The translations under genes and the position numbers were made by a program. The notes under the pieces were generated by a model, which saw only the letters and a list, made by a program, of their open reading frames with translations, was not told the origin of the DNA and ran no database searches. Positions 8,354 to 18,100 of a DNA stretch of 64,000 nucleotides are shown here, in pieces. Each line of letters starts with the position of its first letter. Positions within the stretch are counted from its first letter, which is position 1. Where the stretch lies: positions 44,560 to 108,559 of the forward strand of contig CACWHY010000011.1 in assembly GCA_902760805.1 (NCBI GenBank), read 5' to 3'. Origin of the DNA: Ruminococcus flavefaciens. GTDB lineage: Bacteria; Bacillota; Clostridia; Oscillospirales; Ruminococcaceae.

Positions 8354-9295
8354 GTGTCAGAAACTATCCTCCGCCAGACCCTGATAATGCTGATCCTTAT
8401 GGCCGTGGGAGTGCTCTGCGCCAAGATCGGCATGATCCGCCCTGAGACCAACAAGGACCTTTCCAAGATCGTGCTCCAGGTGGTCAACCCGGCCACGATC
8501 TTCATGTCATACCAGACCGACTACCGCCCGGAGCTGGCCAAGGAGCTTATCCACTCCTTCGCCCTTTCCGCAGCTGTCTTCGCAGCCCTTATCGCCGGAG
8601 CATACATTCTCGTTAGGAAAAAGCCCGGCCGTGACCTGGGAGTTGAGCGGTTTTCCGCAATTTACTCCAACTGCGGCTTCATGGGGATCCCCCTTGCGGA
8701 CGCTCTTTTCGGAGCAGAGGGCGTCTTCTGCCTCACCGCATTCATCACAGTTTTCAACATAATGGTGTGGACCCACGGCGTGATCCTGATCTCAGGCGAA
8801 AAAAGCCTGAAGCAGGCCGTGAAGGTGCTCTACTCCCCTACGATCATCTCCATCGTGCTGGGCATCGTCTGCTTCTTTGGCAGGATACGTCTGCCGGAGG
8901 TGCCCCTTTCGGCTGTGGGCTTCATCAAGGAGCTGAACACACCCCTGGCAATGATCGTGTCCGGCGTGACCATCGCCTCCACCGACCTAAAGGCTCTGGT
9001 GAAAAAAATGGCAGTCTGGAGGACCTGTGGGATACGCCTGATAATTCTACCCGCAGTTATATCCCTGCTGGTTTCAGTGATCCCCGTGGAGGAGAAGGTA
9101 CGGCTTGTGGTCCTCCTTGCAGCAGCGGCTCCACCGGCGGCAATGTGTACATTATTCAGCATTCGCTACGGTCGTGACTCACTGCTGGCCTCCGAAATAT
9201 TCACCTGCGGTACTATACTTTCAGTTATCACCTTACCGGCTGCCGTTCGTTTTACGGAATTTTTAACAAAAATACTAACTCCCCTTTGTGAATAA
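8354..9295 (+). CDS. AEC-family (auxin efflux carrier-like) transporter
   Basis: 313 residues, GTG start with GGAGGA 7 bp upstream. About ten membrane segments in two halves. Family hallmarks: the first-span glycine motif with VNPATIFM in the unwound segment, YSNCGFMGIPL in the first half, and LNTPLAMIVSG in the second. AEC members export or import small organic acids or amino acids (for example malate); the substrate here cannot be told. Likely in one unit with the 168-aa membrane protein. Confidence 0.82.
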   Translation: MSETILRQTLIMLILMAVGVLCAKIGMIRPETNKDLSKIVLQVVNPATIFMSYQTDYRPELAKELIHSFALSAAVFAALIAGAYILVRKKPGRDLGVERFSAIYSNCGFMGIPLADALFGAEGVFCLTAFITVFNIMVWTHGVILISGEKSLKQAVKVLYSPTIISIVLGIVCFFGRIRLPEVPLSAVGFIKELNTPLAMIVSGVTIASTDLKALVKKMAVWRTCGIRLIILPAVISLLVSVIPVEEKVRLVVLLAAAAPPAAMCTLFSIRYGRDSLLASEIFTCGTILSVITLPAAVRFTEFLTKILTPLCE

Positions 9296-9327
9296 CGCTG
9301 ATTTTAATAATTTTAGCTAAAAAACCT

Positions 9328-9355
9328 TTGATTTCCATGGGAAATGTGTTATAAT
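9328..9355 (+). promoter_or_regulatory. Promoter of the ROK-type regulator gene
   Basis: TTGATT, 16-bp spacer, TATAAT. The spacer contains an ATTTCC/GGAAAT inverted repeat that could be an additional operator. Confidence 0.65.
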
Positions 9356-9369
9356 ATATTTAGAAATTA

Positions 9370-9390
9370 GACAATTGCTTTACAATTGTC
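9370..9390 (+). promoter_or_regulatory. Perfect palindrome after the promoter: operator or attenuator
   Basis: GACAATTG-CTTTA-CAATTGTC, starting about 14 bp after the -10 of the ROK-type regulator gene and followed by TTTCTATTTTT. Its position fits an autoregulatory operator; the T-rich tail also allows an attenuator reading. Confidence 0.55.
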
Positions 9391-9473
9391 TTTCTATTTT
9401 TATGATCGTTGCCACCGGACTTCCTCATGTTTTGCCCCACAAACAGGCGGATAACAGGTGATGTTATTATATT

Positions 9474-10715
9474 ATGGAACGGAGTTTTGTACCAATGGAA
9501 AAAAGAGGAATCAGTAAACTAGATCTTAAAAGAAGAAACAGGATGCAGATCCTCCGTGTTATCAGAGAATCTGGTCCCATTTCCCGTGTGGACGTGGCAA
9601 GCGCTCTTGAGATCACCAGAGCCGCTGTTACCATCATTACCAACGAAATGATCGAGGAGGGCGTGCTCGTTGAGATCGGTGAGGCGCCTGTCAATACCGA
9701 AAAGCTCCAGAAGGGCAGAAGAAAGATCCTCATCGACATCAATGTCAACAGCCGCTTCGCTCTTGGAGCTACCGTTGACGAGAAGGAGGTCAGCATCGGC
9801 CTGACTAACCTCAATTCTGAGGTGCTGGATAAGTCCAGCATGGTCATCGACGAGCGTACCACCAGCAAGGACATCATAAACTACATAATCAAGACCAGCA
9901 ATACCATGATCGAGAACAGCGCTCTCACTAAGGACAAGATCTTAGGCCTGGGCGTGGGCGTAGTTCCCTCTATGTGGGGCAAGCTCAAGATCTTCTACAA
10001 GGACGGAGTTCTGGACTTCTCCAACTTCATCGAGAAGCTCTCAGGCGGCCTTGACCTGGATATCCACTGCGGAAACGCTATCGGCCTTATGGCTCTGGCA
10101 AGCAACGACTTCCGGACCCAGAACGGCTATCAGACCAACACGGTCTTCCTCCACAACGGAAATCAGGTCAACCTGGCCATCGTCAATAAGAACGAGCTTT
10201 CTGCCGACTATATCTCCTACACATCAATGATCGAGAAGTACATCGTTTGCCCAGACGGACGCTCATATGAGGGCTATCCCAACGGCTCGGTGAAGGCTGA
10301 GCTCTCCCGTGGAGCTATGCTCAGCGCTGTGTATGAGATTTACTCAAAGGAGAAAACTCCCCTGCTCTACGAGCTCACAGACGGCGACAAGAGCAAGATC
10401 TCTATGGACACCGTTTTCATGGCTCTCATGAGAGGCGAGGAGCCGGTTAAGGCTCTTGTGGACAGCATTATCGCCAAGTATACAGTCCTCATCAACAACC
10501 TGGCTATCAGCCACTTCGCAAAGAAGATCGTACTGCACAACTACAAGCTCAATGAGAAGCAGTTCGACTACGTCAAGCGTGAGATGATCCGCCTTGTCAG
10601 CGAGGAGATCGCAGACAGGGTAGTCCTCAGCAAGCTGGACGGCAAGAACAACTTCCTGGGCGGCTGCGCTCTTATCATTCAGGATAACTTCTACGTTCGT
10701 GGAGGTATGCAGTAA
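9474..10715 (+). CDS. ROK-family transcriptional regulator without kinase motifs
   Basis: 413 residues; the internal ATG at 9495 (ACGGAG upstream) is an alternative start. The N-terminal winged helix (about 20-80: GPISRVDVASALEITRAAVT) matches NagC/XylR-type regulators, followed by a ROK/actin-like fold (GLGVGVVPSMWG, then the C-terminal LGGCALI). The ATP-binding DxGxT is replaced (GATVDEKE), and the usual CxCGxxGCxE zinc signature is absent (only a VCPDG remnant). It should therefore be a sugar-responsive DNA-binding protein rather than a kinase. It is monocistronic, with a palindrome behind its promoter. Confidence 0.82.
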   Translation: MERSFVPMEKRGISKLDLKRRNRMQILRVIRESGPISRVDVASALEITRAAVTIITNEMIEEGVLVEIGEAPVNTEKLQKGRRKILIDINVNSRFALGATVDEKEVSIGLTNLNSEVLDKSSMVIDERTTSKDIINYIIKTSNTMIENSALTKDKILGLGVGVVPSMWGKLKIFYKDGVLDFSNFIEKLSGGLDLDIHCGNAIGLMALASNDFRTQNGYQTNTVFLHNGNQVNLAIVNKNELSADYISYTSMIEKYIVCPDGRSYEGYPNGSVKAELSRGAMLSAVYEIYSKEKTPLLYELTDGDKSKISMDTVFMALMRGEEPVKALVDSIIAKYTVLINNLAISHFAKKIVLHNYKLNEKQFDYVKREMIRLVSEEIADRVVLSKLDGKNNFLGGCALIIQDNFYVRGGMQ

Positions 10716-10720
10716 ACTCA

Positions 10721-10749
10721 AAGCCGGAGCATTTGCTCCGGCTTTTTTT
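10721..10749 (+). terminator. Rho-independent terminator of the ROK regulator gene
   Basis: AAGCCGGAGC-ATTT-GCTCCGGCTTTTTTT. Confidence 0.9.
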
Positions 10750-10765
10750 GGGCGAATGACAAAAT

Positions 10766-10934
10766 GTAGGGGGCGATTCCCACATCGTCAAAACCGTCGG
10801 GCGAACGGAATACGCCCCTACAGAGCGTTTCCGCATACGATATGTAGACGACTGGGAGGCCGAGGGCGGCCTCCCCTACAATTTGTTGAGCGATATGCTT
10901 AATAAATGGCCGGGCGCACAATGTTCGCCCCTAC
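10766..10934. repeat. Cluster of GC-rich palindromes with CCCCTACA ends
   Basis: Three units in tandem: TGTAGGGGGCG ... CGCCCCTACA (10766-10822), GGGAGGCCG-AGGG-CGGCCTCCC-CTACA (10854-10880) and GGGCG ... CGCCC-CTAC (10912-10934). The last one reaches into the stop codon of the cwlD-like gene. They look like REP/MITE-type intergenic repeats, with relatives at 4622 and 48824. Confidence 0.6.
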
Positions 10935-11662
10935 TGAGCCTCCGCAACAAAATCGCTGATCCCCGCAAAGATCGTCAGCGCCACCTTCTCCTGATATTCC
11001 TCCGTGTTCAGCAGCGCCGCTTCCTCCGGGTTGGACAAAAATCCGCACTCCACCATTACCGTGGGATTGGTGCTATAGTAGCACAGAAAAAGCTCCTTGC
11101 CGCACAGCTTGATCTCCCGGCGGTTTTCCGGCTGCAAAAGCTCCCCGAAGCGTCCCTGGAGCTCCCGGGCAAGAGCCTCGCTGCGCCGATTTGTGGCGGA
11201 ATAGAACATCTGGGCGCCGCTGTAGTATGGATCAGTGAACTCGTTCTGGTGGATCGACAGGCAAATGGCGTTCTGGCGGCTGTTGAACAGCGCCAGCCGG
11301 TTGTCCATGTCGGAGCTCTTCTGGCTGGCCATGCCCTCTATCCCCTCGTCATGTATGGAAATATCGCTGTCCCGGGTGACCTGCACCTCATAGCCGTTTA
11401 GCTCAAGCAGATCCCTCAGCCGCAGGAGAATGCTCAGATTTATGCCCTTTTCCGGCACGCCCTCCGCCGACACGCAGCCCCCGTCAAAGCCTCCGTGTCC
11501 AGCGTCGATGATGATGACAGGCGGCTCCTCGCTGTAGGGGGCAGATGCCGGAACAGCGCTGTTTTCCGCCTTTCGTGACAGGTGGGAAAGTGCTCCCATA
11601 GCCGCCGCTGCGCAGACTATGAGGATACCTCCGCTGATGATCTTTCTGTGGATCTTGTTCAT
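10931..11662 (-). CDS. cwlD: N-acetylmuramoyl-L-alanine amidase, CwlD-like
   Basis: 243 residues with one N-terminal membrane segment (8-27) and an Amidase_3 domain: IIIDAGHGGFDGG (first zinc His), then the Glu in EKGINLSI, CLSIHQNEF (second zinc His) and VMVECGFLSN (catalytic Glu). It cleaves the amide bond between muramic acid and the stem peptide outside the membrane. Length and single anchor match CwlD, the germination-specific amidase that helps form muramic lactam in spore cortex. RBS GGAG lies 8 bp before the ATG. Another wall-remodelling role is possible. Confidence 0.85.
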   Translation of the reverse strand: MNKIHRKIISGGILIVCAAAAMGALSHLSRKAENSAVPASAPYSEEPPVIIIDAGHGGFDGGCVSAEGVPEKGINLSILLRLRDLLELNGYEVQVTRDSDISIHDEGIEGMASQKSSDMDNRLALFNSRQNAICLSIHQNEFTDPYYSGAQMFYSATNRRSEALARELQGRFGELLQPENRREIKLCGKELFLCYYSTNPTVMVECGFLSNPEEAALLNTEEYQEKVALTIFAGISDFVAEAQ

Positions 11663-11826
11663 TCTTGCAGCTCCTTCCGATGCTTGTTTCTAGGAAAATA
11701 TATGCGCCCTCCCCATGGATCATGCAGTGAGAGCTGTGCATGAGCTCTATTTTAGTTAGTTTAGCACGGGTCAACTATTTTTCTGACAGCTCAACGGTTG
11801 GTTGTTTTCTGTAGCGGGATTTTCGC

Positions 11827-11855
11827 TTGCACTCAACTATGCGTTGTGGTATAAT
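11827..11855 (+). promoter_or_regulatory. Promoter for the HTH regulator-GH44 unit
   Basis: TTGCAC, 17-bp spacer, TATAAT, 45 bp before the ATG at 11901. Confidence 0.7.
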
Positions 11856-11900
11856 TATTTTAGAAGGCAACAGTCCTTCAGTATACTCCGGAGAAAAACT

Positions 11901-12797
11901 ATGGATAAAAAGAATATTTTTCGCAAAAATCTTGTTGCACGGCGCAAGGAACTGGGTCTGACTCAGGAACAGCTTGCTCAGCGCATGAACGTTTCTGCCC
12001 AGGCGGTCTCAAAATGGGAGAACTCCAGCTATCCCGATGCTGAGCTGCTCCCCCTTCTGGCAAAGGCGCTGAACACCTCCCTGGACGCACTTTTCGGCGT
12101 AAAGGCTCCTGACGGGTCTATCGACCTGCTCCAGCTGATCCACGACGCTGTTCAGAGCGCTGCCCCGGAAAAGCGGCCTGAGCTCATGATGCAGATGTTC
12201 TACGCTGCGGTCTGCGCTTATCAGCCAAATATCCAGAATGCGGTGCATCTGAAGGACGACTACGATCAGGAGACCTTCGCCGGCGGCAAGACAGAATTTG
12301 AACAGATACTCTCTCGGCTCAACCGTGATCTGAGATACTTCGTTTACATGGAAAATCCCAAGGACGGCGTGAACAATTACTTCACCAACACCAAGAATAT
12401 GGCTAGGCTGCTGAAGACCCTTGCCGACCAGGACGCTATCCGCATCATCAGCTACCTGGGAAGCGGCAGGCGCAACAGGATGCACTCCCCAGAGGTCATC
12501 TCCAAAAGGCTGGAGATCCCCGTGGACAAGGTGAGGTACGTTATCGACAGGCTGGACCGCTTCGGGCTGGTCTGGCGTGTCAGCGTGGACCTGGAGGAGG
12601 GCGAGTCGATCATGTACGGCTATACTCACAGCCAGGCACTGACCATGATCCTGGTGCTGGCGGAGAGTATCAGCAACTACTTCCGAGCATGGGACCCCAA
12701 TTTTGACACATACTCACATGGAGTTTTCAAGGACGAGGCCGGAGATCTCTCCGCAGAATTCCCGCAGGTATCCTGGTGGGGAGAGGACGAGGTCTAA
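11901..12797 (+). CDS. XRE-type HTH regulator with C-terminal winged-helix-like domain
   Basis: 298 residues from the ATG at 11901, which follows CGGAG. The N terminus (4-65) is a classic HTH_3 domain (RRKELGLTQEQLAQRM, QAVSKWENSS). A middle helical region and a second DNA-binding-like part (about 180-245: SPEVISKRLEIPVDKVRYVIDR, GLVWRVSVD) suggest an ArsR/winged-helix fold. The GH44 gene follows after 24 bp without a terminator, so this regulator is probably cotranscribed with a cellulosomal enzyme and may control it. That link is inference. Confidence 0.78.
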   Translation: MDKKNIFRKNLVARRKELGLTQEQLAQRMNVSAQAVSKWENSSYPDAELLPLLAKALNTSLDALFGVKAPDGSIDLLQLIHDAVQSAAPEKRPELMMQMFYAAVCAYQPNIQNAVHLKDDYDQETFAGGKTEFEQILSRLNRDLRYFVYMENPKDGVNNYFTNTKNMARLLKTLADQDAIRIISYLGSGRRNRMHSPEVISKRLEIPVDKVRYVIDRLDRFGLVWRVSVDLEEGESIMYGYTHSQALTMILVLAESISNYFRAWDPNFDTYSHGVFKDEAGDLSAEFPQVSWWGEDEV

Positions 12798-12821
12798 ACC
12801 ATTTTTTCAGGAGGAATCAAA

Positions 12822-15125
12822 ATGAAAAAGGCAATAGCCGCTATTTCAGCGCTGATCATCGCAGCGCCATCACTTCTGCCCGCAGCTGATGCACAGGCTG
12901 CCGACACCTACAACATGAAAGTTACCGTGGACATGACCGACAGCGGTAAGGCCATAAGCCCCTATATTTTCGGTATCAACGAGTACGGACATCAGGACGA
13001 TCTGAAAAACCTAAACGTCAACGCTGTCCGTCAGGGCGGAAACCGCATGACAGCTTATAACTGGGAGACAAACGCTTCCAACGCAGGCTCTGACTGGAAG
13101 CACAGCTCCGACAACAACCTCTCCAATTCCGACCGCCCTGCTGACTGTGCACAGGTGCTTTCGGCTGAGGGAGCAAAATACGGCTTTGATTACAAGCTCA
13201 CCACACTTCAGCTGGCCGGATACGTCGCCGCAGATAAGGACGGTCCGGTAAGCGAGGCAGAGGCTGCACCTTCATCACGCTGGAATAAAGTCGAGCTGGT
13301 GAAGGGAGCTCCCTTTGCTGAAACTCCCGACCTTGAGGACGGAACAGTCTATATGGACGAGTACGTCAACTACCTGGTGAACACCCTTGGCGGAGCTAAG
13401 ACCTCCACCGGTATGCAGGGCTACAGCCTGGACAACGAGCCGGCGCTCTGGGCACATACACATTCCAGGATTCACCCCCAGCCTGTCACTATCGAGGAGC
13501 TGGCTGCAAAGTCCATCACCATGGCCGCTGCGGTAAAAAAGATCGACCCCGATGCTGAGATCTTCGGACCTGCTCTTTACGGCTATACCGCCTTTGACCA
13601 CCTGGCTGACGATGACTCCTCCACTGAATGGGAGGACGCTAAGAAGGCCGGCAACTATCACTGGTACCTGGACTGCTATCTGGACCAGATGAAGAAGGCC
13701 AGCGATGAGGCCGGTACACGTCTGCTGGACGTTCTGGATATCCATTATTACTCAGAGTCTGCCCGTGAAGGCGCTGCTGACAGAGTGCAGTCTGTCCGCA
13801 CTCTCTACGAAAAAGGCTTCGTGGAGAACAGCTGGATCGGTCAGTGGTGTCAGGAGAACGTGCCTATCCTCCCCACGGTAAAGAACTCTATCGACACCTA
13901 CTTCCCCGGAACTAAGCTGGGTATCACCGAGTACAACTTCGGCGGACCTGACGATCCCTCCGGTGCTATCGCTCAGGCCGAGGCGCTGGGCTGCTATGCT
14001 GACCAGGGAGTTTACTTCGCAACTCTCTGGGGCGGAAGCGGCTTCATCCTCTCAGGTATCGACCTGTACACCAACTACGACGGCCAGGGCGGCTGCTTCG
14101 GAGACACCCTCCTGAGCACCTCCACTGAGGACGTTTCTAAAGCAAGCGCCTATGCTGCAATAAATTCCGGCGACGACTCAACTGTTACAGTTATGGTAAC
14201 TAACAAGGACTTCGAGTCACCTGAGAACGTGAAGATCGTTCTGGACGGCGCTAAGAAGGACTACAAGTCCGCTGCTGTTTACGCAGTTTACGGCGACAGC
14301 ACCGATGTTCGCCTGATCGACGTTCAGGATATAGACGGCAAGTCCGTTGATGTTGAGCTCCCTGCACTTTCCGCTGCAATGGTCGTTATCAAGGACGAGG
14401 CAGCTGATATAACTATCCCTTCGGAGCCTGTGATCAAGTCAGTGGTCTACGACGACCCCATGGACCGCATCAACGAGAACGGCTTCGTTGAGATCCCCAT
14501 CACCGATCCTGAGCACCTTAGCAAGATCGTGATCACCGGCGATGTTACTTCCTCTCTTGGCTCTGCCTGGGGAAATGCCGGCTGTGCAGTCTGCATAAAC
14601 GCTGTTGACGAGGACGGAACAGCCTTCTGGACCTCCAAGAGCTACAGCCTCAACCTGGGATCCGGCTCAAAGGCAACTGTTGAGTTCGACGGCACCCTCA
14701 AGAACAAGGAGGAAGAGGTCAACGCAGTTGTGGCCGACGGCAAGGTGGAGCTCCAGAAATGGTGGGATTCCTCCGAAAAGAAGGAGCAGGAGCTGGACGA
14801 CGTGATCGACGTAAGCTACACCAAGGTAGAGGTATTCTACGAGTATCCCGCCGAAGAGCAGCAGCCTGCTGAAGCTGACATGGGCGATGCAAACTGCGAC
14901 GAAAAGGTTGACCTGAATGACGCAGTTGCGATCCTCCAGTACGCTGCACTTCCTGCGAAATACCCCCTGACCGACCAGGGTATGCTCAATGCCGATGTTA
15001 TCGACAACGGTACCAGCGGAGTCAACGGTGTTGATGCTCTTGCAGTCCAGATGGTGGACGCAAAGCTCATAAGCACAGATAAGCTCCCCATTACCAAGGC
15101 GGCTATGGAAGAACTGAAAAAGTAA
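12822..15125 (+). CDS. Glycoside hydrolase family 44 enzyme with dockerin
   Basis: 767 residues; start preceded by AGGAGGAATCAAA. Signal peptide (1-26, cut after ADAQA). GH44 catalytic domain (about 30-520): SPYIFGINEYG near the start, acid/base Glu in SLDNEPALW, nucleophile Glu in LGITEYNFGG. A beta-sandwich module of unknown family follows (about 545-665, GNAGCAVCINAVDEDG), then a dockerin (about 688-760) with Ca loops DANCDEKVD and DVIDNGTSGVNG. GH44 enzymes are endo-beta-1,4-glucanases/xyloglucanases. The dockerin is of the same subtype as that of the CotH protein (both contain ALPAKYPLT). Confidence 0.92.
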   Translation: MKKAIAAISALIIAAPSLLPAADAQAADTYNMKVTVDMTDSGKAISPYIFGINEYGHQDDLKNLNVNAVRQGGNRMTAYNWETNASNAGSDWKHSSDNNLSNSDRPADCAQVLSAEGAKYGFDYKLTTLQLAGYVAADKDGPVSEAEAAPSSRWNKVELVKGAPFAETPDLEDGTVYMDEYVNYLVNTLGGAKTSTGMQGYSLDNEPALWAHTHSRIHPQPVTIEELAAKSITMAAAVKKIDPDAEIFGPALYGYTAFDHLADDDSSTEWEDAKKAGNYHWYLDCYLDQMKKASDEAGTRLLDVLDIHYYSESAREGAADRVQSVRTLYEKGFVENSWIGQWCQENVPILPTVKNSIDTYFPGTKLGITEYNFGGPDDPSGAIAQAEALGCYADQGVYFATLWGGSGFILSGIDLYTNYDGQGGCFGDTLLSTSTEDVSKASAYAAINSGDDSTVTVMVTNKDFESPENVKIVLDGAKKDYKSAAVYAVYGDSTDVRLIDVQDIDGKSVDVELPALSAAMVVIKDEAADITIPSEPVIKSVVYDDPMDRINENGFVEIPITDPEHLSKIVITGDVTSSLGSAWGNAGCAVCINAVDEDGTAFWTSKSYSLNLGSGSKATVEFDGTLKNKEEEVNAVVADGKVELQKWWDSSEKKEQELDDVIDVSYTKVEVFYEYPAEEQQPAEADMGDANCDEKVDLNDAVAILQYAALPAKYPLTDQGMLNADVIDNGTSGVNGVDALAVQMVDAKLISTDKLPITKAAMEELKK

Positions 15126-15130
15126 CTTAA

Positions 15131-15157
15131 AAGGGACTGCAAATGCAGTCCCTTTTT
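15131..15157. terminator. Bidirectional terminator between GH44 and LRR-dockerin genes
   Basis: AAGGGACTGCA/TGCAGTCCCTT stem followed by T on the plus strand and by a T-rich run on the minus strand. Similar GGACTGC stems recur at 46862 and 63880. Confidence 0.85.
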
Positions 15158-15194
15158 CTTGGTCTTGTAAGGCAGCATAGAGCCGGTCTTCCTT

Positions 15195-18100
15195 TTAGGC
15201 GCTTGCCAGGAATTCTCTCATAGAGCTTGTGCCGCCGGTCTGTGTATATGCGTAATACTGAAGGATCGTAGATGCGTCAGAGGCGTCCACAAAGTCGTCG
15301 AAGTTTACGTCTGCGATCGCCTTATCCAGTGTGGGAGCAGCTCCGGTCTGGGTAGCTGCATACTCTGCCAGCACCACTGATGCGTCAGAGGCGTCGATGT
15401 AGCCGTCATAGTTCACATCGCCCAGATCTCCATCCTCAGGATTGGGGCCGCTTTCCTCGCCCTGTGTCAGCAGCTTCACTGCGCTGCCTGAGGCTGTTCC
15501 TGCGTAGCTGAGTGCGTCAGCTGTGATGTTCACAGAGGCTCCCGCAAGGTCAGTGGTCTCAATGGGTGTCAGGGTATAGGTGATCGAGCAGCCGGTGGAG
15601 TTGCCCTCCTCCTTCACAGCCTTTACCTTAGCAGGTATCACTGTGCCGTCAGCTCCGGTGAGGAACAGGCTGTCCCCTGTCAGGGTCTCGTCCTGCATAT
15701 GACGGGTGAAGGTAACGGTTGCTCTTGTGGAATTGTACTCAGCGCTCTTTATCTCGGCAGGAGAAACGCTCTTCATGTTCAGGTCAATGTTCACCTGTAC
15801 GGGAAGAACAGGCAGCCACTCTGACTCAGTGCTCTCATAGCCCTCAGCAGTCAGCTTTATCTTCCACATACCCTCGGGAACGTCCCATGCGAACCAGCCT
15901 GCGCTGTCGGTTATCTGGGGATTGAGCTGTTCGTAGTCAACAGCATTCCAGAGGACTTCGTTTCCGTCCTCGTCCTTATAGTAGATCTCGGCCGTGGCTC
16001 CCTTGATCGGGTTGCTTGGCAGGAACTCATAAGCGATACCGCTTGGGTCGATCAGGTAGCTTATATCGCCGTCATTGCCGACCTTTGCATCGCCGATGAT
16101 CAGTCCCTTGAGCCAGCTGCTCACGCCGTCGATGACCTTTCCGGCCGCCCATACGGTCGCAACAACTGCGCCAACTGCCAGAAGCTCGGGAAGGATAGCA
16201 GCTCCGCCTGCGATAGCGATAGCACCGGCAGCAAATGCCTCTGCCACAAGGCTTCCGCCAACGATAGTGAGAGTGGCCTTGCTCATAGTAGTTCCTACGG
16301 AGACTGCCAGCAGCTCGTTCTCATGCTTCTGGACTCTGGGATCCTTGGAATTGATGATGTCACGGATCTCGCCTACCATTCCGGCGCCCTGATTGGCGAC
16401 CTCAAGGTAAGTAAGCGTGTTGTTTACTCTGTCCAGACCCTTGCTGTACTTGGTGACCTTCAAGCCAAGCTCCTTAGAGAGCTTTGCGTCCTTGGCCTTC
16501 ATCAGCTCAGTCAGCAGCCCCTTTTCGGTCTCTGTGGTGGCATTTACTGTGAAGTCGTAAGCTGCATCGTCACGGGGACCAACTGCCCAGGAAGCAGGCA
16601 TATCTATACAGATCGAGCCGCTTGTACACTTGCTTACTGTGTCGGAGGACTTGCCCCAATCAGCGATCCAATTAAGGACTCTGTTACCAAGGGAGCCGTC
16701 CTTCACATCCTTGTAAGGATCCTCTTTCACTTCGGTCTTATTTCCGCCGGAAGCGCCCTGCTCCTCAGGGAGAGGGATATTTCCGAGAATGTCCATCATC
16801 TCGTCGCCGTCTGTAATGATCTTCACAAGGTAGTGGTGGATCTCGCCTTTGCCGTCCTTGTAGGTCATGGGAGACATCACGAAGCCGAAGCTCTCAGGGT
16901 CTGCCATAACGTCTTCTGGAGTTACCTCAGTTCCGCCCATTACGAGAGTTTTCTCACGGGTCTCAGCGTGGACAAATCCGGCTGACTCATCCATGGTCTC
17001 GGATACATCGAATGCAGCGATCACTGTGTCCTCATCGCCCTCCACCGTGGTTTTGGACAGTGCGAGAAGGTCGTCGGAGATGTCGGGCGCCTTCTGATCG
17101 TCCTCGGTCTCCAGGAACTTGTGTCCGTCGATGTAGGCTGTACCGCCTCTGTTTTCCACCATAGCGGAGGAAGTTTCAGGGATAACGTTGATATTCAGCG
17201 TGCCGGGTACTCTTGTGTCGAAGAAGCCCTCGCCCTTCCAGGTGCCGGACTCCTCATCGAAAGTCAGAGGGATGTCGGACTCCTGACCGTTGACAGTTGA
17301 GCTGACATAAACAGCCAGAAGGTCGTTGTGTGAAAGAGTTACCTCGAAGTTCAGAGGATGACTGGGATTTAATGTGATGTGAGGCGAAGCGCCTACTGTG
17401 AATACATCTGTCAGATCATCTACAACAAAATCATGTGTGTAGTGGGTAAGGAGGACCTTTTCGATGTTTACAGTGTTTTCTGTACATTCAACAGTTCTCA
17501 GCTCAGACTTGTTATTGCCTGACTGAGCATAGAGAACGATCTGCTGGCCTTCCTCTGCTTGGATCTCGATGGTGCCTTTGAATTTGCCGCTGTACTTGAT
17601 GGCAGTAAGTGAAGCAGCTTCCACACCGTCTGCGAAGATCGTAACATCATCGCTGCCGTGAACATAGCCCACAACATTTATCAGAGATACGCCGTCCCTC
17701 AGAACTGCCTTCTGAGGAGCTTTCATGGTAACAGCGCCCTGTGCTACAGCGTAATTGTCCACCAGGATCGGGTCAGCGAATTCTCTGTAGCTGTTGTTGT
17801 AAGTAACGTTCAAGTAAGCGTTGACCGATATATCTGCGCCAGGCTCAGGCACGGTGCTGAAACGGAAGATGCCCTCAGTCTCATTGGGGTCGAGGGTGAA
17901 GTAATGAGAATACTCAACGCCTTCCGTATCGTCTGACGTGAAGCTGCGCTTGGCGATAGGATTGCCGGAATTAGTGCTGACATAGATGCTGCCTTTTTCA
18001 AACAGATCATCAAAGGTGGGATTGAGCTTGTAGTAGACCGTATAGTTTATCAAACCGTTTTCGCCCACAGAAGTTTCCACCCTGTTGATGAAGGAATTGG

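Noticed and set aside
16323-16985. Plus-strand frames inside the LRR-dockerin gene
   Set aside because: Shadows of the minus-strand gene, which has signal peptide, repeats and dockerin in one frame.
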